DNA of 42,366 nt, taken from the NCBI GenBank assembly GCA_016290725.1, contig JAEEUZ010000003.1, positions 1 to 42,366 on the forward strand, read 5' to 3'. This document shows positions 34,074 to 42,356 of this stretch, in pieces. How positions within the stretch are numbered: the stretch's first letter is position 1; each line of letters starts with the position of its first letter. Under the pieces are notes generated by a model that made no database searches, was not told where the DNA came from, and saw only the letters and a program-made list of their open reading frames with translations. This DNA comes from Bacteroidales bacterium. GTDB taxonomy: Bacteria > Bacteroidota > Bacteroidia > Bacteroidales > UBA932. The position numbers and the translations under genes are program-made.

Positions 34074-34811
34074 ATGAAGCTCAAATCCGAGAAGATAGCA
34101 GGGATAGTTGTCACCGTATCTATCCATTTTGCGGTGGCTATCCCGGTGCTTGCATTGCAGCTCGGATATGAGATTCAGAGGGAACAGTCCTTCGTCCTGG
34201 ACTTCACCAAGCAGGAAGAGATGGAAAGGCTGCAGGAAGAGGAACAGGAACGTCAGGAGCAGCAGGAGCTCACCCGCAGCGCAGCCCAGAAGCTGAACGA
34301 AATGATCGCCGCCTCCGGCGTGCCAGTGAGGAACATCGCGGTTAACCGCAGCCAGCTCAAAGACGACAGGAACACAGACGCAGACCAGCTGTACCGCGAC
34401 GCCCAGCGCCTTGCGGATGAACTCCGCGCAGGCCAGCAGCAAACCCCGCCGGAAAAGGACGATTTCGCGTCCATGACAGATCCATCCGCACAGAGCGATC
34501 CCGGCCCCTCCGCCCCACCACAGGCATACTCCGGAGCCACAGTGCTTTCATGGCAGCTGGACGGCCGCAAAGCCACGCACCTTCCCGTTCCCGCATATCG
34601 CTGCTACGGCTCAGGTGAAGTTACCGTAATCATTACGGTGGACAATGCTGGAAGGGTTGTGAACGCGAAAGTGGACGACGGCTCCTCCTCCGGCGACAGT
34701 TGCCTTCGCAACCATGCAGTAAGGGCAGCGCGGTCGTCAAGGTTCAACGCCTCTCAGACCGCGCCGGCAAAACAGATGGGAACCATCACCTACCAGTTCA
34801 TAGCCCAGTAG
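34074..34811 (+). CDS. TonB-like energy transducer
   Basis: The protein likely carries energy from ExbB/ExbD to outer-membrane transporters. The product has 245 residues. One N-terminal transmembrane helix (about 10-30, AGIVVTVSIHFAVAIPVLAL) is followed by a long Glu/Gln/Arg-rich helical region (about 42-80), a Pro/Ser/Gln-rich spacer (about 115-145) and a TonB_C-like domain (about 155-245) with GEVTVIITVDNAGRVVNAKV and CLRNHAVRAARSSRF. The exb operon is only 2.2 kb upstream but is separated by a terminator. The last 14 nt overlap the convergent S41 protease gene. Confidence 0.85.
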   Translation: MKLKSEKIAGIVVTVSIHFAVAIPVLALQLGYEIQREQSFVLDFTKQEEMERLQEEEQERQEQQELTRSAAQKLNEMIAASGVPVRNIAVNRSQLKDDRNTDADQLYRDAQRLADELRAGQQQTPPEKDDFASMTDPSAQSDPGPSAPPQAYSGATVLSWQLDGRKATHLPVPAYRCYGSGEVTVIITVDNAGRVVNAKVDDGSSSGDSCLRNHAVRAARSSRFNASQTAPAKQMGTITYQFIAQ

Positions 34812-36399
34812 GATCGAACGGCGCTTTCAGCGCCTCTTCCACCATATCATCCACAGGAAGATAGTACTTGTAGAATGCGTTTTCTCCAAGCAGGGAATAT
34901 CGCGCGGTGAGTGCGCGGATCTGCGGGGCGAGATACGGCAGGGTTTCCCGCCATTCCGCCTCGGATTCCGGCTTAATGCCGTCCACGGAGCCCGCATAGG
35001 AGCGGAAGCGGTTGTCTATTCCTATCCTTGCGAAGAAGGCGTCCATGGCCTTGTAACTGTCTATGGCGCGGATCTCACGCGAATAATTGTCGAAAAGGTA
35101 CGATGCAAAACGCATCATCGTGGCTTTGCGGTTGCAAGCCGTGAAGTACTTGGTGGCCAGGGTTGAATCCATCGGCACATAGACATCCGGCATTATTCCG
35201 CCACCGCCAAAGACGGTTCTGCCGCCGCGGGTGGTGTGGACATCGGAAGAATCCAGCTTCACGGCATCGGCGGAGAAGATTTCGCCATCCATGTAGCGGT
35301 TATAGATGTCGTACTCGTAATCGGCGTATGGCTTCTGGATGCATCGGCCCGCAGGAGTGTAATAGCGGGCTACGGTGAGCCGGAGGCCGGAGCCGTCACG
35401 GAAGGGGAAATCCTCCTGGACGAGGCCCTTGCCGTAGGAGCGGCGCCCCACCAGCACTCCCCTGTCGTTGTCCTGGATTGCTCCGGCGAAGATTTCGCTG
35501 GAGGATGCGGAATTCTCGCTTATCAGAACACTTAGGCCGATATCCTGCAGCTTGCCGTGGCCATCCGCCCTATACACCTCACGGGAGCGGGAACGCCCTT
35601 CCATATATACTATGGTATCGCCTCGCTGAAGGAATTCGTTGGTGAGATACAGCGCCTGGTCCAGATAGCCGCCGGAATTGTCTCTGAGGTCGAAAACGAG
35701 CCTTGTCATGCCTTCCTGAAGCAGTTTTGCCGATGCCTCCTTCACCTCTTCGTATGTGGTACGGGAGAACTTTGAAAGGCGGATATAGCCAGTGGTATCG
35801 TCCAGCATGAACCATGCGTCCACGCTGTGGAGTGGAATCTTTGCGCGGATTATTTCGAAGGGGATGATTTCCTTGCCACGCTTAACCGTGATGAGCACTT
35901 TCGTGCCTGCGGGGCCCTTGATATGAGCAACGATGCTGTCCTGCGGGAAGTTCACGCCCGCGATCACCACGTCATCGACCTTCAGAATGCGATCCCCAAT
36001 CTGGAGGCCCACTTTTTCCGAAGGCCCGCCGGCGATAACTTCCAGCACGATGGCTGTATCGGCAGGGACATTGAACTGGATGCCGATTCCCTCGAAATTT
36101 CCGGCTAGTTCCTGGACCGAAGCCTCGTGGTCCACCGGAGGAAGATACATCGAATGAGGGTCCAACTGCGCCAGGGCGGCCGTTACGGCGGCATCCGTCA
36201 TACCCGTGCGGTTGAGCGTATCCACGTAATTCTCCTCAATCATGTTAAGGATTACGTTCAGTTTGGCCCAGTCCTGATAACGGGTTCTGATGAGTTTGTT
36301 GTTCTCCCGGACACGGATTACGGTGAGGGTTCCCAGCACGCCGATGAGCAGTGCCAGAAGCAGTTGGATAATCTGATGGACGTATTTGTTCTGCATCAC
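34798..36399 (-). CDS. C-terminal processing peptidase, S41 family
   Basis: This is an envelope serine protease that cuts at protein C-termini. The product has 533 residues. It has an N-terminal membrane anchor (about 8-28), a tail-specific N-terminal region with YVDTLNRTGMTDAAV and LDPHSMYLPP, and a PDZ domain (about 95-180, GPSEKVGLQIGDRILKVDDV). The S41 core has FDLRDNSGGYLDQAL, the serine in ISENSASSSEIFAGAIQ, and the lysine in GRRSYGKGLVQ. It is last in a four-gene minus-strand set and overlaps the deaminase gene by 4 nt. Confidence 0.93.
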   Translation of the reverse strand: MMQNKYVHQIIQLLLALLIGVLGTLTVIRVRENNKLIRTRYQDWAKLNVILNMIEENYVDTLNRTGMTDAAVTAALAQLDPHSMYLPPVDHEASVQELAGNFEGIGIQFNVPADTAIVLEVIAGGPSEKVGLQIGDRILKVDDVVIAGVNFPQDSIVAHIKGPAGTKVLITVKRGKEIIPFEIIRAKIPLHSVDAWFMLDDTTGYIRLSKFSRTTYEEVKEASAKLLQEGMTRLVFDLRDNSGGYLDQALYLTNEFLQRGDTIVYMEGRSRSREVYRADGHGKLQDIGLSVLISENSASSSEIFAGAIQDNDRGVLVGRRSYGKGLVQEDFPFRDGSGLRLTVARYYTPAGRCIQKPYADYEYDIYNRYMDGEIFSADAVKLDSSDVHTTRGGRTVFGGGGIMPDVYVPMDSTLATKYFTACNRKATMMRFASYLFDNYSREIRAIDSYKAMDAFFARIGIDNRFRSYAGSVDGIKPESEAEWRETLPYLAPQIRALTARYSLLGENAFYKYYLPVDDMVEEALKAPFDPTGL

Positions 36400-36803
36400 T
36401 GTTCCACCTGTTCAACCTCGATGCCTGCGCGGCGAAGAAGGTCTATTCCGTCCGTGAGCCTGTATGCATCCCTGAAAACAACGCGGCGGATGCCGGACTG
36501 GATTATGAGTTTAGAGCACTCCAGGCAGGGAGATGCCGTTACATATAGCGTTGAACCTTCCGAACTGTTGCCGCTCTTGGCAACTTTGGTTATGGCATTG
36601 GCTTCAGCGTGAAGGACATACGGCTTTGTGACGCCGTTTTCATCCTCGCAGATGTTCTCGAAGCCGGAAGGGGTGCCGTTGTATCCGTCGGAAATGATCA
36701 TCTTGTCCCTCACGATGAGCGCGCCCACCTGGAGGCGCTTGCAATAGGAATTGCGGGCCCAAACGGAGGCCATTTCCATATAACTCTTGTCGTACTTATC
36801 CAT
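36396..36803 (-). CDS. dCMP deaminase family protein
   Basis: The enzyme probably deaminates dCMP to dUMP, feeding dTMP synthesis, and the family also includes the ComE operon protein 2. The product has 135 residues. The zinc site is complete: H65 and E67 in YVLHAEANAI, and C93 and C96 in SPCLECSKLI. The TPSGFENICEDE segment is typical of the dCMP-deaminase group. It overlaps the S41 gene by 4 nt and the acyl-CoA synthetase gene by 1 nt (TAATG), so translation is probably coupled. Confidence 0.9.
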   Translation of the reverse strand: MDKYDKSYMEMASVWARNSYCKRLQVGALIVRDKMIISDGYNGTPSGFENICEDENGVTKPYVLHAEANAITKVAKSGNSSEGSTLYVTASPCLECSKLIIQSGIRRVVFRDAYRLTDGIDLLRRAGIEVEQVEQ

Positions 36804-38458
36804 TACGTTCTCTGGTAGAGATATCTCTTGATGCTCTTCTTGGGAGTGCGCTCGAAGTCTTCGGGCATGAACTCCAGTTTCTTGATCTGGGCGTAGTTGG
36901 GGATTTCCTTGTTGATTGAAGGAAGAGCTTCGCGGATGCGCTGCTCAAGGGCTTCGCGGTTCATTCCGTCCAGTTCGCCCTGGTGCCAGTCCGGATAAAT
37001 GAGGGCGGTGAGGCCGCCGTCGTCCTCTATCACCAGTGAATCCACAACGTAATTGTAGTTGTTGATTACGGCTTCCAACTCTTCCGGATAGATGTTCTGA
37101 CCGGAAGGGCCGAGGACCATGCACTTTGAGCGGCCCTTGAGGAAGAGGTATCCGTCATTGTCGATGATACCCATGTCGCCGGAGCGGAACCAGCCGTCTT
37201 CAGTGAAGGATGCGTTTGTAGCTTCCTCGTTCTTATAATAGCCCAGGCACACATTGGGGCCGGAAATCTGCACTTCGCCGGGAATGCGGTGGGGATCCGG
37301 GGAGTCTATCCTGATCTTCATGTTCAGGGCGGCTCGGCCGGCCGAGCCAACCTTCACCTTATCCCAATGGGCATAGCCGATGATGGGGGCGCACTCGGTC
37401 ATGCCATAGCCAACCGTGTAATGGAAGCCGATCTTGTGCAGGAAGCGCTCCACCTCCGGGTTGAAGGCGGCACCGCCCAGAATGACTTCCTCGAACTTTC
37501 CTCCGAAAGCTTCCGTGAGTTCGCGGTTAATACGATTGGCTATCACGTTGTTAAGGATAGGAATGCGCATGTAGTACTTGGTGCGGTCCACCACGGGTTT
37601 AAGCTTGGTCTTGTACACTTTTTCGATTACCAGAGGCACGGCGATGATGATATCCGGATGGATGTCGCCGAAGGCCTTCATGATGATCTTGGGGCTGGGG
37701 ACACGGGTGAGGAAGTGCACGTGCATGCCGATTGTCATCTCGAAGAGGAACTCGAACATCATGCCGTACATGTGGGCCGTGGGCAGCATGGAAACCACGC
37801 TCATGCCCGCCTTAAGCATGGGGCAGGCGTCCTTTGCCGCGAACTCGATATTGGAATACAGGGCCCTGTAGGGAATCATTACGCCCTTGGAGAAACCGGA
37901 TGTTCCGGAGGTGTAGTTGATGAGGGCAAGGTCTTCCGGGCCGTCTTCCCAGTAGTCCAGGTCTTCCGGATCCACTTCGTTGGGGTACTTCTTGCCGTAG
38001 GACTCGTTCAGGTGCGCGCGAACATCGGCATAGGCGTCCTTCGAGGTGTAGAGGAACTTGAAGGTGTTGATTTGCACCACAACCGCCAGGCCGGGCATTT
38101 CATCGGCACTGAGGCCTTCCCAGATTACGTCGTCCACGAAAAGCACGCGGGCTTCCGAGTGATTCACCAGCCAGTGGATGCTGCCGGCTTTGAACTCGTG
38201 AAGGATGGGAACTGCAACCGCGCCATAGGTGATGGCGGCCAGGAAGCTCACGCCCCAGTTCGCCTGGTTGCGGGAACAGATGGCCACTTTGTCGCCTTTG
38301 TGCAGGCCGCACTGCTCAAATGCAATATGCAGTTTGGCTATGCGGCGGGCCACATCCCGGTAACAAAGGGTTACTCCCTGATAGTTGGACAGGGCGGGAC
38401 GGTCCCAGTTCTCGGCGATGCTCTTTTGTAGAATCTTGTTTACAGATTTGAATTCCAT
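36803..38458 (-). CDS. Long-chain acyl-CoA synthetase-like AMP-binding enzyme
   Basis: The enzyme activates a carboxylic acid, probably a fatty acid, through an acyl-adenylate. The product has 551 residues. The adenylate-forming motifs are all present: INYTSGTSGFSKGVM (ATP loop), VGYGMTECAPIIGY, GWFRSGDMGIIDNDGYLFLKGR, and a C-terminal lysine region RTPKKSIKRYLY. Chain-length preference cannot be read. It follows the 38467-40506 gene after 8 nt and shares one base with the deaminase gene. Confidence 0.9.
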   Translation of the reverse strand: MEFKSVNKILQKSIAENWDRPALSNYQGVTLCYRDVARRIAKLHIAFEQCGLHKGDKVAICSRNQANWGVSFLAAITYGAVAVPILHEFKAGSIHWLVNHSEARVLFVDDVIWEGLSADEMPGLAVVVQINTFKFLYTSKDAYADVRAHLNESYGKKYPNEVDPEDLDYWEDGPEDLALINYTSGTSGFSKGVMIPYRALYSNIEFAAKDACPMLKAGMSVVSMLPTAHMYGMMFEFLFEMTIGMHVHFLTRVPSPKIIMKAFGDIHPDIIIAVPLVIEKVYKTKLKPVVDRTKYYMRIPILNNVIANRINRELTEAFGGKFEEVILGGAAFNPEVERFLHKIGFHYTVGYGMTECAPIIGYAHWDKVKVGSAGRAALNMKIRIDSPDPHRIPGEVQISGPNVCLGYYKNEEATNASFTEDGWFRSGDMGIIDNDGYLFLKGRSKCMVLGPSGQNIYPEELEAVINNYNYVVDSLVIEDDGGLTALIYPDWHQGELDGMNREALEQRIREALPSINKEIPNYAQIKKLEFMPEDFERTPKKSIKRYLYQRT

Positions 38459-38466
38459 ATATCGTG

Positions 38467-40506
38467 TTATTTTCTTTTCAGCAGTTTTTCGGTTTCCCTT
38501 CTGGTGAGGGGCTCTCCCCCGTTGAATGGATACACGGCGGTTGTTCCGGAGGTGGTAACTATCCAGTAGCGCTTGCCTTCATGCTCATAGAGTTCCGGCA
38601 GGGCGCGGATCTTTTCTTCAGGGGCGATGCCCTTCCAATCTTTAGGTTTCTGGCCATGCAGGTTGTACATCTGCAGGGTGTTGTTCTTATGCAGAACCAT
38701 AACGGTGTAGCCGCCTGCGCCGGTGAAGTCATAGGCGGCGGGGCCAAGGCGCACATCGCGGCCAAGGTCCACGGGGAAGCCCTGTACGAACCGGCCTTTC
38801 ACATCCAGAAGGTATAGCGACGAGCCGGCGGCGAACAGGAATTGCTTGCGGCCGTTATTGTAGTAGTCGATGCATTCCACCCTGCCACAGATCTTCTCCT
38901 TGAAGGGAATTCCCCAAACGCCCTTGCCTTTTTCGTCGTTAAGGCAAATTGCCAGATTCTTGTTCTGGTACAGGCTGTTGGTTTTGCCGGTTGTGAAGTT
39001 TTCCACGTCATAGGGGCCGGTGGGAACAACCACGGTGGTATCCTTGAGGAAACTGCCGCCCCTATTGGCCTGGGCCTCCATGCGGCGGCTTAGCGTTATG
39101 CAGAGTTCCGGCTTCGTGCCGGGTTTGAGTGATGCGAAAAGCGGGGCATACGAGGCGCCTGTGGTGTAAAGGAGCACGGCCTTTGAAGGGATCTCTTGCA
39201 GATATCGTGAGACCAGTTCCGGCGCATCTCCCAGCGAAGCGTATGCCAGCATGCCGGCGGGAACCTGCAATCCAGCCTCTCCCAGACGGTCTTTGAGCGT
39301 ATAGGTGAGGAATTCCGGATCCGTGAACATATCCAAAGCCTCTTTGCAGCCATAGGCGCGCCAGCCGCCGCCAAGGTGCAGGCACAGAGAGTCATCGGTC
39401 TTGAATTCCGTTCCCAGAACACGTGCGGGATAGCCGGCGTATTTGTTTGCCTCTATGGTGCCTTTCTTTCCGCCATCCTGGGCGCAGCGAAGCATGAGCA
39501 CCTTGAAAACGGTGCTACCGCTGCGGAAACCGGCAAGTGCGATTTCCTTCAGATTGAGGGAATTGTACCACTTGAGGGGGTTAATGTCGTGGCCCTTGCC
39601 GTTTTCAATGTCGGCATCATATGCGCGGAGAGTGCCTTCGCTGTCGCGGAAATCGCGGTAGCGGGAAAGGTAGTCTTCCGCATCGGCCACGGGAATAGCC
39701 AGGACCGAAGCCACCGAGCCGGGAAGTATACTCGCAAAGGTGGTGGTTCCACCCTGATATCCGGAGAAGGCGGTGAGATATCCGGCAGTGCGAGGAAGCA
39801 CGGTTGCCGTGCCTTTGAGGGCTATCTGCTCCGGGCCGGATTCCATGCGGAAGGCGGTCCAATCGGCAAAACGGCGTACGAACCCGCTCTTGGGGGCCAC
39901 CGCCGCTCCGCCGTATGTCTGCATGAGTTTCGATGCCTGGGAGTTATTCAGGAACACCAGCGCGGGGCCCGATATGGACGCGCATGCCTCCTTCATTCCG
40001 GGGGCCGACAAAACGCTGAGCCCGCTCTCCAGATGCCTAACAGACGCAGCCAGAAGGGTTTCTGAACGGGAAGCCAGCACAAGGCCTTCCGTGAACTCGA
40101 GTTTGAAGGATGCGTTCCTGGCAAGGGCCTCCAATTGCGAGCGGCTCAGGGAATCCTGCTTTGCCTCTTCCGCAATAATGAGCGGCACCAGCGCACCGCT
40201 GTTGTGCAGGGAAATAACGGTCTTACGGCCGCCCACAGCAGAGAGATACTCCATGAAAGGACCTTTCTGCAGGAACGAGGTGAGAACCCCGCAAGAATCC
40301 GCAATCACGTTGCGCGCTTCCCTTGAACCGTCGAACACGAACACGGCAGCCGCATCCGAAGGCACAGCCTTTAGAAGCGAATAGTCGCTCTTTACGGGAA
40401 TCTCCGCCCCCTGTGGCTTGCTGTACAGCCTGTACACGGCCCACGCTATGCCCGCAAGCATAAGCGCAATGGCCACTACTGCCACTATGACGGATTTCTT
40501 GTTCAT
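38467..40506 (-). CDS. Membrane-anchored periplasmic protein of unknown function
   Basis: The product has 679 residues. One N-terminal transmembrane helix (about 5-27) anchors a large exported part. Residues about 40-260 look like DUF3352-type sequence (the start SLLKAVPSDAAAVFVFDGS is typical of such proteins), but this is only by resemblance. Residues about 510-670 are beta-rich with recurring short blade-like units (FLFAAGSSLYLLDVKGRFVQ, YTVMVLHKNNTLQMYNLHG), as in FG-GAP or propeller-like domains. It is the first gene of a minus-strand set with the acyl-CoA synthetase, dCMP deaminase and S41 protease. Function unknown. Confidence 0.72.
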   Translation of the reverse strand: MNKKSVIVAVVAIALMLAGIAWAVYRLYSKPQGAEIPVKSDYSLLKAVPSDAAAVFVFDGSREARNVIADSCGVLTSFLQKGPFMEYLSAVGGRKTVISLHNSGALVPLIIAEEAKQDSLSRSQLEALARNASFKLEFTEGLVLASRSETLLAASVRHLESGLSVLSAPGMKEACASISGPALVFLNNSQASKLMQTYGGAAVAPKSGFVRRFADWTAFRMESGPEQIALKGTATVLPRTAGYLTAFSGYQGGTTTFASILPGSVASVLAIPVADAEDYLSRYRDFRDSEGTLRAYDADIENGKGHDINPLKWYNSLNLKEIALAGFRSGSTVFKVLMLRCAQDGGKKGTIEANKYAGYPARVLGTEFKTDDSLCLHLGGGWRAYGCKEALDMFTDPEFLTYTLKDRLGEAGLQVPAGMLAYASLGDAPELVSRYLQEIPSKAVLLYTTGASYAPLFASLKPGTKPELCITLSRRMEAQANRGGSFLKDTTVVVPTGPYDVENFTTGKTNSLYQNKNLAICLNDEKGKGVWGIPFKEKICGRVECIDYYNNGRKQFLFAAGSSLYLLDVKGRFVQGFPVDLGRDVRLGPAAYDFTGAGGYTVMVLHKNNTLQMYNLHGQKPKDWKGIAPEEKIRALPELYEHEGKRYWIVTTSGTTAVYPFNGGEPLTRRETEKLLKRK

Positions 40507-40539
40507 TGCAGGTTCAGGTTCGCTGTTCTATACAACTTA

Positions 40540-40547
40540 CAAATATA
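40540..40547 (-). promoter_or_regulatory. -7 box TATATTTG for the 38467-40506 operon
   Basis: On the minus strand TATATTTG lies 33 nt before the ATG at 40506. The -33 position has no clear TTTG. Confidence 0.55.
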
Positions 40548-40601
40548 GTGATTATCTCCGAATAATGAAACACGGCCTTGCAGCCCGGCGGCCCCCTCCT
40601 G

Positions 40602-40839
40602 CCGGATATCCAGCAAATCGGCCTTCCAGTGGGCTCTGTGTGGATATCCGGTTGCGATTTTGGCAGTGGGTGCCGTTTCCCCTGCGCCTGGGCGGCGTTT
40701 CCCCTGCCGGATATCCAACAAATCGGCCTCCCAGTGCGGTCTGCGCGGATATCCGGTAGCGTTTTTGGCAGTGGGCGCCGTTTCCACTGCCGGATATCCA
40801 ACAAATCGGCCTCCCAGTGCGGTCTGCGTGGATATCCGG
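40602..40839. repeat. Array of three 50-bp palindromic units
   Basis: Units at 40602-40651, 40707-40756 and 40790-40839 each start with CCGGATATCC and end with GGATATCCGG, a perfect 10-bp inverted repeat. The 30-nt interior is conserved (AACAAATCGGCCTCCCAGTG and CGGTCTGCGY in units 2 and 3; unit 1 differs at a few places). Spacers are 55 and 33 bp. They share the start TWGCGWTTTTGGCAGTGGG. In spacer 2, GGCAGTGG (40767-40774) pairs with CCACTGCC (40784-40791). The array fills most of the 409-nt gap between divergent genes and ends 15 nt before the kduD -33 box. Confidence 0.85.
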
Positions 40840-40854
40840 CAGAGCCAAAAAAGA

Positions 40855-40886
40855 TTTGGATATTCGTGCAAACGTTTGTAAATTTG
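40855..40886 (+). promoter_or_regulatory. Promoter of kduD-kduI
   Basis: TTTG (40855-40858) and TAAATTTG (40879-40886) are separated by exactly 20 nt. The leader to ATG 40916 is about 25 nt. Confidence 0.75.
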
Positions 40887-40915
40887 TACTTGGACAAAAC
40901 TTAAACTTCTATAAT

Positions 40916-41719
40916 ATGGCAAATCTATTCTCGCTGGAAGGCAAAAACGCATGGATTACCGGAGCGTCTTACGGTATCGGCTTCAACATTGCCAAGGCAT
41001 TCGTTGCCGCGGGCATCAAGAACATCATTTTCAACGACATCAATGAGGCAGCGCTTCAGAGAGGTCTGGATAATTACAAGGAAGCCGGAATCACTAACGT
41101 GCACGGCTATGTGTGCGATGTAACAAATGAAGTCGCCGTAAAGGAACTGGTGCAGAAGATCCACGCGGAAGTTGGCCAGATTGACATTTTGGTGAACAAC
41201 GCCGGCATCATCAAGCGCATCCCCATGCACGAGATGGAGCGCAAGGAGTTCCAGCAGGTGATCGACGTGGACCTGGTGGCACCGTTCATCGTGTCATCGG
41301 CCGTGCTTCCGGAGATGATGGAGCGCCGCGAGGGCAAGATCATCAATATCTGCTCGATGATGAGCGAGCTCGGGCGCGAGACCGTATCGGCCTATGCCGC
41401 GGCAAAGGGCGGCCTGAAGATGCTCACCCGCAACATCTGCTCGGAGTACGGCGAGTACAATATCCAGTGCAACGGAATCGGCCCCGGCTATATCGCAACG
41501 CCCCAGACCGCTCCACTACGCGAAAAGCAGCCGGACGGCTCCCGTCATCCCTTCGACAGCTTCATCTGCGCAAAGACTCCAGCCGGCCGCTGGCTTGAAC
41601 CCGAAGAGCTCGGTGGCCCCGCAGTGTTCCTGGCTTCCCACGCATCGGACGCCGTGAACGGACATATCCTCTATGTCGATGGCGGTATCCTCGCCTATAT
41701 CGGAAAACAACCCAAATAA
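40916..41719 (+). CDS. kduD: 2-dehydro-3-deoxy-D-gluconate 5-dehydrogenase
   Basis: KduD is an NAD(P)-dependent short-chain dehydrogenase. It acts after KduI in breakdown of unsaturated uronates from pectin or glycosaminoglycans. The product has 267 residues. The cofactor loop TGASYGIG follows FSLEGKNAWI, NNAGI lies in the middle, and the catalytic pair is Y160 and K164 in SAYAAAKGG. The ending GHILYVDGGILAYIGKQP is typical of KduD. I chose ATG 40916. The frame is open 99 nt upstream, but that part runs through the palindromic array and the promoter. kduI starts 1 nt after its stop. Confidence 0.92.
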   Translation: MANLFSLEGKNAWITGASYGIGFNIAKAFVAAGIKNIIFNDINEAALQRGLDNYKEAGITNVHGYVCDVTNEVAVKELVQKIHAEVGQIDILVNNAGIIKRIPMHEMERKEFQQVIDVDLVAPFIVSSAVLPEMMERREGKIINICSMMSELGRETVSAYAAAKGGLKMLTRNICSEYGEYNIQCNGIGPGYIATPQTAPLREKQPDGSRHPFDSFICAKTPAGRWLEPEELGGPAVFLASHASDAVNGHILYVDGGILAYIGKQPK

Positions 41720-41720
41720 T

Positions 41721-42356
41721 ATGGCAAAAATCAATTGCACAGTGCGTCAGGCGTCCAGCAATGTAGACGCCAAGCATTACGATACAGAACGTATCCGTAA
41801 AGAGTATCTTGTTGAAAATGTGATGGTTCCCGGCGAAATCAACATGGTGTATTCCATGTTCGACCGCATCATCGCCGGAGGCGCCGTTCCGCTTAAAGAG
41901 GAACTTGTCCTTGAGGCCCCGGAGATTTTGAGGGCCGATTATTTCACCCAGCGCCGCGAGCTTGGAATCATCAACGTGGGCGGCACCGGTTATGTGAAGG
42001 TGGGGGACGATGAATACGAGATTCCCTACAAGGAAGCCATCTATGTTGGCCGAGGCAACCGCCATGTCAGTTTCCGCAGCGCAGACCCTTCCAAGCCCGC
42101 ACATTTCTACTTCAATTCCGCAACTGCCCACAGTGAAACGGGCGTTAAGAAAGTGAGCAAGAAGGATGCGGTTGTGATGCATTTGGGCTCGCTGGAGGAA
42201 AGCAACGAGCGCACAATCAACCGTCTGCTGGTGAAGGAAGTTGTGCCTTGCTGCCAGCTCCAGATGGGTATGACGGAACTTGCCCCGGGCAGCACCTGGA
42301 ACACCATGCCAGCCCACACGCACGACCGTCGCATGGAAGTGTACTTCTACTTCTAG
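41721..42356 (+). CDS. kduI: 5-dehydro-4-deoxy-D-glucuronate isomerase, cut by an in-frame TAG
   Basis: KduI isomerises 4-deoxy-L-threo-5-hexosulose uronate for KduD. Family members have about 280 residues, but this frame ends after 211. The residues FPxxxNTMPAHTHDRRMEVYFYF-type region carries three of the four cupin metal ligands: H199, H201 and E206 (E. coli H196, H198, E203). The TAG at 42354-42356 follows YFYF, and the same frame goes on LPE to the window edge, as expected for an uninterrupted KduI. The fourth ligand (H245 in E. coli) would lie beyond the stop. Either the gene is broken or the base is an error near a contig end. The start MAKINCTVRQ is 1 nt after the kduD stop. Confidence 0.85.
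   Translation: MAKINCTVRQASSNVDAKHYDTERIRKEYLVENVMVPGEINMVYSMFDRIIAGGAVPLKEELVLEAPEILRADYFTQRRELGIINVGGTGYVKVGDDEYEIPYKEAIYVGRGNRHVSFRSADPSKPAHFYFNSATAHSETGVKKVSKKDAVVMHLGSLEESNERTINRLLVKEVVPCCQLQMGMTELAPGSTWNTMPAHTHDRRMEVYFYF

Noticed and set aside
37289-38431. 380-residue plus-strand reading frame inside the acyl-CoA synthetase gene
   Set aside because: The minus strand encodes all adenylate-forming motifs. The plus frame shows no family signature or promoter.
40602-40839. CRISPR array
   Set aside because: There are only three units of 50 bp with strong palindromic arms. The spacers resemble each other and differ in length (55 and 33 bp), and no cas genes are present.
40817-40915. N-terminal extension of KduD
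   Set aside because: The extension reads through the third palindromic unit and the promoter. The family start is MANLFSLEGK at 40916.
42354-42356. TAG recoded as an amino acid
   Set aside because: Five genes in this window end with TAG at the expected family C-terminus, so TAG is a normal stop here.
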